In this document: positions 31,509 through 39,486 of the stretch, piece after piece
How positions within the stretch are numbered: position 1 is the stretch's first letter
Layout of the letters: each line of letters starts with the position of its first letter
Assembly: GCF_000003605.2 (NCBI RefSeq)
Contig: NW_003120422.1
Coordinates: forward strand, 415,215 to 454,700
Reading direction: 5' to 3'
DNA: 39,486 nucleotides
Source: Saccoglossus kowalevskii
Lineage: Eukaryota > Hemichordata > Enteropneusta > Harrimaniidae
Notes under the pieces: generated by a model
Told to the model about the DNA's origin: nothing
Seen by the model: only the letters and a program-made list of their open reading frames with translations
Database searches by the model: none
Program-made: the position numbers and the translations under genes

Positions 31509-33967
31509 TGTGGGTTTTTATTTTGTTAAAAAAGGTTAAAAATGATGAACCTCATATACAGGAAATCGGACATTTTCCAAAATTCTATGAATTATTTGAT
31601 TTATTGATTTATTTGATAAGTTGAAGAAAAAAACTTCAGTAGAACTAGTTCATAGAAAATGAACAAATGACGACCGAAATCTCATTGAGAGGAAGAGAGA
31701 AGCGACTTGTTTTTCGTCCTCATTGTACCCACCTGTTTGCCAGATGTATGCAAGCATGGTAGTGATAAATGTTATCAATATTTAGTTCACGAGATACAAA
31801 TTTTCGAGGAAGTCAGTTAAAGTCTTGGAACTTTGTAGCAGTGTACATTTCAGTGGGATCCTTGAAGACACAGCAACTCTTGTCCTTACAAACTTAATTT
31901 AGGCATTCAATTTAAAAAAATTTCTAGCAGCAAAAAATAAAATATTTACAAAATTCTTAATGGACTTTTTTGGTTGATTTATATTCCAAATGAAAATAGC
32001 AACAATATAATCTAGGTGCAAAACTTTCTGAAATGGAAAGCAGTGAAATGGCTATATCTTTCACAATGTAGTCCTTCTCCCATATTTGCTATGATGAAAT
32101 TAACGATAATTGAAATTTTTTTACAAGTACAAACCAACCACACAAATTCCTGAGTCTCAATATCAAATTTCTAACAATTCATAAATTGGCGATAAGCGAA
32201 TATTTGTTAATGATTTTATCTATTAGTACAAATATGTATCTGAATTGACATCTTTGTAGTAAATCAGTTATGTGCCAGCGATGTTATGATAACTTAACAG
32301 TTAGAAGTATTTTAAGAGCAATTAGCATTCCAGCAACTCTTCTTCTTCAGTATAACCACCTGTGACCTTTGACATGGCATTATGCACCCCTATCAGGTTT
32401 TTAACATTAAATCAAATTATCATAAATCTCTTCATCAACCAGCGGAACCACTTGGATGTAATTTTGTCAGCATTGTTGAATTGGTTTACATTATTTCATC
32501 CTTTTTGTTCTCAGCAGTAATAACCCTACTTAAAATATTTGCAGAAAGTATGGATTGGCATCCGACTGACTAAAAATAACCCAAGGTTTCTTTAAATACT
32601 AATTTAAATTTTTTTTTAAATATTTAATACCTTGATCTAATTCATATATCATTAGTTTTTTATTTCAGGAGTAACAAAAAAAATTATGTATTCAAAAAAA
32701 AATTGTAATTATTGCATTTATAATGATATATTTGAAACACTGTATACTAATGTATTGTCTGAACATGCAGCAATTATCAACACTATTTTCAAAATGGTTT
32801 CTTTCAATACTATTCCATTTGAAGCCTAATTTGCTACGCAAACTAGCCATTTGATTCAACATAAATTGCTTTTTAAAATAACAGAAATACGAACAAAAAT
32901 AAGCAAGAAATATTTAAATAAAACATTTAAGTATTTTGGTATACCGGAAAAAGATTTGAAACAGCGATGAAAACATGTCTGATACTCTAATTACTAATTG
33001 CACTCTCTACACCTGAAAACTATATTACTGCATTCTGACATGTAGCTGACCCCGACAACATATTACCTTGGCTTCATTTGGAGCATCTTTTAAATGTCAA
33101 ATTCTAAAAATCAATCTACATTCATCCAATCAGAAAACATTAACTGAGATTCAGATGTTTATTTACAATCGAGAAATCCCAACTCATGAATTTTGATAAA
33201 TAATTTCAACGCACATTATCATATATTCATACAGAGAATGTTATAATTAATCCAGATGATAAAACGGAATACGCTGACATGCATCACAACAAACCTGCCA
33301 AATTAACAGCAGGGAAAAAATCACTATAAGAGACAGATCGTTTTCCAGATCTATTATAATCAGAGATTCAGTGAACCACTGGATGTAAAACATCCCTGAT
33401 CTTCACTGCTGAGAAAACAACAATGACATTAAAAAATGGATAAATATTAGTACCAAATAAACAATATTGTCACCTACTTTTTCACTAAAAGCAAGATGAA
33501 CTGCTAGATCGGTATTAGTCCTTGATGGTTTGATTCGAATGTTCAGCAATATACTATCCCCTTTCAAAAATGTATTAATCATGAGGATGAAGACCCCTTA
33601 AGTCAGTGAACATTATCAATTCTATTTTTAGAACATTGTAATGCTCTAATTTAGAATATTTCTTTTGGGTTTAATTTAAAGCGGATTTTTAATGTGTATT
33701 TTTTTTATTTATGAGTGTTGCAGTATTAGGTGTTTTTTTTCTTCAAATTATCTTTTATAATCTTTTAATAACTACAATTATTTGGTAATTTCATAATCCA
33801 AATAATACCTTGAAAGACATGGAAGTTATAAGACAATTCACTATGTATTTTGGTCAAAATTAATAGAAAGTCACAAAGAATGAATATTTTAGGTGTAACA
33901 AAAATACTAAATTTTTAAATCAGTGGTTTAGTAGATGAATAATGATGTTGGTATTTCCCTTGTTAGT
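31509..33967. other. Long non-coding stretch, nothing recognised
   Basis: AT-rich with A/T homopolymers. No open frame over about 65 codons, no repeat shared with the rest of the window, no splice-bounded segment that reads as protein. Confidence 0.45.
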
Positions 33968-33979
33968 CACTAGAGGGCG
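33968..33979 (+). promoter_or_regulatory. CTCF-like core motif
   Basis: CACTAGAGGGCG matches the core of the bilaterian CTCF motif (CCAnyAGRKGGCR) in forward orientation. It lies about 150 bases upstream of gene Y exon 1. A 12-base match is suggestive only. Confidence 0.25.
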
Positions 33980-34130
33980 TAGTTCCTCAGTATTAGTTTA
34001 CCGGGGGTACGGTACTATCATTTGCCTGGAATTCTTTTTTCATATCAATTTTGTGCAATCATGGCAGAACACTATATCAACTCAGAACAATTTATCCACG
34101 TAGCACTAGGTTTCTTTTTGTATGAAATAG

Positions 34131-34203
34131 TGAAATGTTTTGTTTTGTTAAATATGAGATTAACAGTGATAAAGATGATTTCACTGGGGTTGTGAAGAAG
34201 TCA
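34131..34203 (+). CDS. Gene Y, tentative 5' exon (unknown small protein)
   Basis: A possible acceptor (TTTCTTTTTGTATGAAATAG) precedes 73 nt reading EMFCFVKYEINSDKDDFTGV then VKKS, ending at a strong donor TCA|GTAAGT in phase 0. The peptide looks protein-like and balanced. It could instead be a first exon starting at the ATG at 34135. An overlapping frame starts at ATG 34061 (MAEHYINSEQFIHVALGFF) and stops 36 bases past the ATG 34135 context, so the choice of frame is not proven. The family was not recognised. Confidence 0.4.
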
Positions 34204-34317
34204 GTAAGTGTGACTTTCCTGAAAAAAATTCATCATAATGATCATGCTGTAACCAAATCATGGACTTTCTCAGCAAACTCTTTTACAGTTAGATCATAAA
34301 AAGTCTAAATGTATGGC

Positions 34318-34391
34318 AAGACAAAAGAATAATGACACCAGTTCTAATAGAGAATAGATATCATCTGAAGATGTCATGATTCTTTTGTCTT
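34318..34391 (+). repeat. 20-bp-stem hairpin in gene Y intron
   Basis: AAGACAAAAGAATAATGACA at 34318-34337 pairs with TGTCATGATTCTTTTGTCTT at 34372-34391 with one mismatch; the loop is 34 bases. The size is like a precursor microRNA, but the loop is long and contains CTAATAGAGAATA, resembling family B MITE ends, so a tiny MITE is equally possible. Confidence 0.6.
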
Positions 34392-35205
34392 CCTAAATCA
34401 CGCATTGTTCACTATGAGATAAAAACATGGCAAGGTCACATACATATCCATGGCTTCCCTACAAAACACTTCCATGAAATCCACACACAGTATGGTAACT
34501 GCATGTAAAGTTTGTTTCCTATACAGGTGCATGTAAACCAAATACTATATTTATGTATATACAAGATTATGAAAATATTACTTAGTTTGGCCATGGACAT
34601 ATCTCTTTTCATTTACATGCACTAGTAAAAGCGTAAGGTCTGTTTTTTTTCAAAATTATTCGCAATTGATTGCGATCAACCATAGACACAAATTAAAGTG
34701 ATAGTATTGATGTTAGTCATGGCTAATTGCAAATATCTTAGCTTTAACAATTCTCTTTTGATGCTTAAAACAACAGGAATGATCAAGTGACTTTCAGCAA
34801 ATTTTGTTCTATAAAACATTTGTAAATTATTATTTTTTAAAAACATTCCAGCCTCAAAAATTTATTAATTTCACATCTATTTTTTAACATCACAATCACC
34901 ATTAATGTTCAAATTTTGCGTAATTTTACATACAATACGCTGCAAAAAATTTGTATTTAAACACAATTTAAGTATTTTTCTACTCTTACAACTATATGTT
35001 CTATATTTTTCTTTAACCCTTTCATGCCAAATCCTAAAAATAAGTTAATGATATTTTAAATCGATCATTTGGGCATAAATACAAATAAGTGATTTTGCAT
35101 GTGTGAAAGATGAAGTTAGAACATCTGTTGCAAAAATTAAATGATTTTATTTTGAACTTTTTTCTCTTTTTTATAATACAATTTCAAAATTCTGATCTTT
35201 CAGAG
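34392..35205 (+). other. Presumed gene Y intron
   Basis: AT-rich, ending in a long pyrimidine-rich tract and TTCTGATCTTTCAG. No intermediate exon was seen. Confidence 0.4.
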
Positions 35206-35505
35206 GAAAATATGGTCTTGAGATTCCCTTTTTTCATCAAAATTGACAAATGCGCATATCATAATTGTGGAAATACCCAAGGAATACTTTCACGTTTCAA
35301 ACCACGACAACGCTATGACCTTTGTTTGTCCTGTTTTTTTACGTTTGATTTCACATATAACACGAGATCTCCCGATGAACGGGAAATTGTCTATTATACT
35401 ACATCACCAGCTACAGTAAAGAAGACAATGAAGCAGAGACTGAAAAATGAGCAACCTAAGGGGTCATATCTGATGAGGGATATCCCTACCTTCACAAATC
35501 CTTAA
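35206..35505 (+). CDS. Gene Y, terminal exon with CxxxxC/CxxC zinc-ribbon-like pattern
   Basis: Open from a pyrimidine-rich acceptor (TTCTGATCTTTCAGAG) to TAA, 99 codons. Starting after the second AG gives phase 0, matching the donor at 34203. Starting after the first AG needs a phase-1 partner. The protein begins ENMVLRFPFFIKIDKCAYHN and ends KGSYLMRDIPTFTNP. Cys at exon residues 16, 21, 40 and 43 (CAYHNC and CLSC, 18 residues apart) suit a small zinc-binding module, followed by a basic segment (TVKKTMKQRLKNEQ). The frame stays open upstream to ATG 35110, so a single-exon 131-residue reading is an alternative, though the added part is low complexity. I do not recognise the family. Confidence 0.5.
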   Translation, partial: ENMVLRFPFFIKIDKCAYHNCGNTQGILSRFKPRQRYDLCLSCFFTFDFTYNTRSPDEREIVYYTTSPATVKKTMKQRLKNEQPKGSYLMRDIPTFTNP

Positions 35506-37254
35506 TTAATATTCATAGTAATTTAATATAATTATAGTCCGTGTAAACGTAGACGTATTTCACCGAGTCAGCATTTTCCATCGCACACTCACTGTCAAGT
35601 AATGAAGGATCTAAATGGTAAAATGTAGCCATATTATAATTAATTCACAATTCATAGTGATGCATTCAATTGTGAAAGGTCATTGCCTAGGCCATTGATA
35701 ACGGGGCTTGTATACGGCTATGAATCACACTTTCCAGAATAAATTCTATCCATATTACAGATTAGAGAAATCATGACCAATTTTCAATAATTCTTCAAAT
35801 CTTCAATCTGTTCAATTTTACCGTTTTTTATCTGGGCCAAAATTTGGTGAAAATACTGTCATATTTGTTATTTCTGGATTAAGGATTGTAGTAGACGTAA
35901 CAGTCACTATTTTTTGTTTTTTTATTGTGTAGTTTGGTGGCATCTGCATGCACTGGATGTGTTTCCCACTCAAAATTGTAACCAATACACCCAAAAATAG
36001 CTTTCTTTAAATAAAAAAAAGTTAGGATATGTGTTTATGAAAGCAGACCACTCACTTTGAAAGAATGTGACACCAATGTCCGTAGAAGCAAAACTTCCTC
36101 TCAAAAAAAAAACATCGATCGTGGTGAGAGTCTAGCGAAAGTTCAGACTCTGACGATACTGCTGTGACAGTGCAAAATTTAAAAGCAATTTTACATTGTT
36201 TATCTACAAAGAATACATGTAATAGTAGTATACCATACTTTTTTATACCATTAGTCCCACATGTGCTTAATACGTAAATAACATATGTTTCTATGACAAT
36301 AATAAGAAGGCATATTTTAATGGAAGTATGCAATTAATGTAATTAATGTAATTGTTTATTAACATGTGCAGCATATCTTATTTGCCCTGAAGTGAGTCTC
36401 AAATAGAAGGGTATTGGTAGAAACAAACCGTACTTTTTTCTTCATGTCATTGTCCTGAATCGTTTCTCATTAAAATAATAACTTGTTATTTTGCAGCATA
36501 TTTTTATCCTCACTAAGTATTACAAATAAAATCGGAAAATTGATAAAATCCCCAGCAATACAAATTTTAAAGCAACACTGCCATCATTACTGTGCATGTA
36601 CCCACCGAGGGCTCCACACAAGTGTTTGCTATTTGTCGAAAATCAAGTTGTGCATTCCGAAAAATACAAGCATGTAAATTGTCAGTTCGTGATTGACTAT
36701 GGTCATGACCAGAGCACTCTTTATGCTATGAACTGTTCATAACAAGTAGCATGAGTGATGTTAAGACCATCCAGAACACAGAACAACAAAACAGCAGAAT
36801 TCGCACAACACTGTTTCTTTAAATGGTTCTCAGTCTCTTCGCTATATAAAAAATAAACTTTTTAAATTTTCCCTCAGACTCAAAATTTTAATAAAAACAC
36901 ACTGCATGGTATAAAAATATCAACTGACATTAAAAATTAAAATATGAATGAATTTTTTTTAAAATTTGCTTCAATAGCCAAATGTCAGACTCACTTAGTT
37001 CAACAGTCGATAAAATGACTATGTCCTTTGAAAAAATTCTCCAGTGACATTTCAACCCACGCAAAAAAAACATGTTGAAATATCAAAAATAATATAATAG
37101 GTATAATCAAGCGTAGATTACAAAATTGTAATTGTAACTTAACTGCAAATGTAATTTATTATTGCTCAATTAGAAGTGCACACATATGAAACAATGTCCT
37201 TTGGAATTCCGAAGTTTGTAGTAACGTATTACCTCAACAATTCCAACAACTCCC
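35506..37254. other. Non-coding, no secure feature
   Basis: AATAAA-like words occur about 245 bases after the gene Y stop (AGAATAAATTC near 35740). A 42-nt minus-strand candidate microexon at 36056-36097 is discussed under findings. No repeat shared elsewhere was noticed. Confidence 0.4.
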
Positions 37255-37420
37255 CACTGGTGGAATAGTACTTGTTACATCAGACTCGTAAATCAGTAGA
37301 CTTGAGATCAAAACCTACTGAAGGTGAACATCAAATAGGGTTGATGTACACCAACCCTGGGTGAGTGTGCAACAGACTCAATGGGAAGGCAAAAACCACT
37401 GACTGATGGCAGAAGACTAG
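37255..37420 (+). mobile_element. SINE copy, decayed head and first body part
   Basis: CACTGGTGGAATAGTACTTG, CATCAGACTCGTAAATCAGT and TTGAGATCAAAACCT are a decayed version of the A box to B box region of the SINE at 9245-9605. They are followed by CACCAACCCTGGGTGAGTGT and CAGACTCAATGGGAAGGC. The B box has lost its consensus, so it is probably transcriptionally dead. The 3' half of the element is absent. Confidence 0.75.
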
Positions 37421-37452
37421 TGATGACCCCAAGATGAGATATACTAGTATAT

Positions 37453-37778
37453 ATCCTCGGGTGGAGCTACGTCACAAGACGCTGAGGACGCGCACCAATG
37501 TACCACATATTTCTATGGGCTCCGGGTGCGCTGCTGAGGACGCGGAACGCCGAGCGAAGAGCCAATGAAAAATCAAGAAAACAACTGGAACTCAACTTTG
37601 AAGTAATCCAGAACAATCAAATTTATATGCGTTACACACGCAGGGGTAATCTTGTTACACTGTTCAAGGGAGTCTCAATAACCATCCCAAAGTACAGTTT
37701 TCTTAGAGTTTTCAGCCTTTGTTTTCACTGTGATGGTTGCCATGCAATGAAAATGCCCGGATGTCCGCCCCGAGAATA
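37453..37778 (+). repeat. 310-bp interspersed element, copy 2
   Basis: Collinear with 2298-2608 (GGAGCTACGTCACAAGAC, CAACTTTGAAGTAATCC, CTTGTTACACTGTTCA, AAATGCCCGGATGTCCGCCC). It contains extra CpG-rich bases (GGGTGCGCTGCTGAGGACGC) and an insertion of about 15 bases near 37625 that copy 1 lacks. It abuts a SINE on the left and a CTCF-like motif on the right. The 93-codon frame is not conserved in copy 1. Confidence 0.8.
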
Positions 37779-37799
37779 AGCATGTACTTTGGGTTAATA

Positions 37800-37812
37800 C
37801 AGCGCCCTCTAA
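37800..37812 (-). promoter_or_regulatory. CTCF-like core motif, reverse orientation
   Basis: CAGCGCCCTCTAA is, on the minus strand, TTAGAGGGCGCTG, a close match to the bilaterian CTCF core. Its orientation faces the forward motif at 33968. It starts about 20 bases beyond the 310-bp element. Confidence 0.3.
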
Positions 37813-38191
37813 CGGAAATTATATTGAATAGGATGTGAATAAGTGTGAACAAAAAGCAAAATACAAATCATGCCTTAAGTCACATGAACAAAACATAGGT
37901 TTATCCCACTTGTAAGGAATATTTACAACACTGTCTTGCCCTCTGTTTGTCAGCATGTGTGAACACGGTTATAAAATCCCAAACCAAATTGTTAGGAGAA
38001 CACATATGTGATTCCAAGGTATTACCACGAATGCCGTCATAACAGTTTACATTATCAATGACAGAAAGCTTCTCAGCCAGACAGAATTTCTCAACTCATA
38101 CAACTCACGAATCTAACAGAGCAAATACAATGGAGAGCAAAATTTAATTTAAATGTACATTGATTTATGAATTGGCATTCATACATCTATA
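37813..38191. other. Non-coding, nothing recognised
   Basis: AT-rich, no open frame or repeat noticed. Confidence 0.45.
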
Positions 38192-38376
38192 TACTATAAA
38201 ATACTTTATTTAGCTGGAATTAATTTTCACTGAAAGGACTTTTTGGATGTTTTCTATGGAATATCTTACTGATTGATGTCGAGTTGAATAACAAATATAT
38301 GAAAATAGAAATATTCTCTGGATTTGTATTTTCACTGAATCATAAATTCCAAGCGAAAATATAGTATTTTACAGTA
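38192..38376 (+). mobile_element. MITE family A copy 9
   Basis: TACTATAAAATACTTTATTT at the left, TAGTATTTTACAGTA at the right. Interior GACTTTTTGGATGTTTTCTA and CTGGATTTGTATTTTCACTG. At 185 bp it lacks the second GCGAAAAT half-repeat near the right end. Confidence 0.9.
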
Positions 38377-39167
38377 ATGATATACACGTTTTTATAGTAC
38401 ACTATGAATTTAACCATTTTTTTAAAGGCCTTCATGAGGCGCTGTGTGCAGGAAGCAATCTAGAGTTTTTGCAATGCATGCATTCTGTGTTTAATGGAAT
38501 CCTGAGAGTCTATATGCTCGCCATTTATTTCTAAAAATGAAATGTTTTCTGCCTTTTTCTATTTTATATAATATTAAAAAGTCCTGGGGAGGATTCTAAT
38601 ATTTTTACAAATTATTCTCGATTTGTTAAAATACAGAATACAAAGTGTAATGAGTGCAATAGATGCAGAAATACAATACTGACCTACTCTATTTTTTGAT
38701 TTACAAAACACAAGAATAAAGAAAATAATTTCCGAAATAATCTTCAGTATGTGTAAAAATGTTTTCCACAAAGCCTGAATCGCTTATGCAGATAAAAGAA
38801 ACATTTGACACAATTATCAGACCCGATGTGAACACTGATGCACTTCAACTGTCAAAGAGAAATTAGACAAAAGTAGAATTCTTTTATGAAACACACTTTT
38901 ACAATTTAACAATACAATCACCTGCACACCATATTTTTCACAGCAGTATTGGTCTCCATGGCAACAAACAATTCTAATCTGAACATGTCATTTTTAATCC
39001 TCAATAAATGGTGTTTTGATTAAAGAAATATTCTATAAGCTCCATGTCAACTTACAAATAATGGATGGAAAACTGTCAATGTGAGTCAAAAAAACTAGTA
39101 TTACCTCAAAAGAGTGATTTGATTCTTTCAACTTGCATAATCTTAATCCTGAATTATTCTGACTAAA
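38377..39167. other. Non-coding with one X-box-like site
   Basis: GTCTCCATGGCAAC at 38952-38965 matches the RFX X-box consensus. A 54-nt minus-strand candidate exon at 39105-39158 is discussed under findings. Nothing else was seen. Confidence 0.35.
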
Positions 39168-39324
39168 TACAGTATTTGCTCTATTAGAAGCGCATCTCCA
39201 ATAGAAGCGCATATAAAGCAAATACTGCATTTGTTGTTTCCTAAATCATTAAAAATATCACCTATTTTGACCATAGTAATACTCCTATAATGGGTACTCT
39301 AATAATGATAGAGAAAACATGGTA
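39168..39324 (+). mobile_element. MITE family B copy with internal foldback
   Basis: Left end TACAGTATTTGCTCTATTAG and right end TGATAGAGAAAACATGGTA are family B termini. The first ~60 bases form a smaller foldback on their own (CAGTATTTGCT ... AGCAAATACTG) containing two TAGAAGCGCAT units. Confidence 0.75.
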
Positions 39325-39486
39325 ATGGCCTAGAAATAATAGGGGGCATAATTTCACAAATTAGCAAACAGTCAACACTGAGTGATTGGCCAGAAAGCCT
39401 TGTTTTTTGTCAGAAAATGATTGGAATCACCCAATCACAGTTTCAACACCCACAAGGTGATGTCATTGATACAAATCCAGGTCTCA

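Noticed and set aside
36052-36333. 93-codon minus-strand frame
   Set aside because: Contains a T10 run and low-complexity stretches; only its last 42 nt are considered, in another frame, as a weak microexon.
1-39486. CRISPR arrays, bacterial operons or ribosome binding sites
   Set aside because: The repeat types, intron-like structure and absence of long open frames indicate an animal nuclear genome; the regular repeats are minisatellites and satellites without unique spacers.

Overview
The window looks like nuclear DNA of a metazoan, most probably a marine invertebrate. It is very AT-rich, has no long open reading frames, and is packed with short non-autonomous transposons (MITEs), a tRNA-derived SINE and tandem repeats. 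The few convincing coding segments are short and flanked by GT/AG splice signals. The repeat style (TA-rich foldback MITEs, frequent ACATGTAC words) suggests a mollusc or other lophotrochozoan, but an invertebrate deuterostome cannot be excluded. One assembly gap of 114 N lies at 20515-20628.

The one gene I recognise is a neuron navigator (UNC-53/Sickie/NAV) homologue on the minus strand. Two consecutive exons, 25773-25890 and 24405-24457, encode the first half of its N-terminal calponin-homology (CH) domain. They join in phase, and both have good splice sites. The second half of the CH domain was not found: it may lie in the gap, beyond the left edge, or be too diverged for me to see. Most of the rest of the window would then be introns and 5' flank of this gene.

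Two further putative genes are unrecognised. Gene X (minus strand, about 17818-18777) has two strong exon candidates, plus a tentative first exon with a good Kozak context and hydrophobic N-terminus and a tentative short last exon. Together these give a phase-consistent 150-residue protein with a possible signal peptide. It would sit on the same strand inside the navigator locus. Gene Y (plus strand, 34131-35505) has two exon candidates encoding a small protein with a CxxxxC...CxxC zinc-ribbon-like pattern, antisense to the presumed navigator 5' region.

Layout: 1-9600 is repeat-rich DNA with duplicated blocks, MITE families A and B, a 157-bp tandem repeat and a SINE. 9600-13900 holds a large inverted repeat, a higher-order tandem array and a complete family B element. 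13900-14750 is a CpG-rich patch with NRF1-like sites and a recurring CTCGGC word. 17800-18800 is gene X. 20789-24009 has three family A MITEs and a CpG-rich block. 24255-25890 holds the navigator exons, one of whose splice donors lies in a local tandem duplication. 27705-28508 is a ~120-bp G-tract satellite. 33968-35505 is gene Y. 37255-39324 carries a SINE, the second copy of a 310-bp element also seen at 2298-2608, and further MITEs. Ten family A MITEs occur in 39.5 kb.
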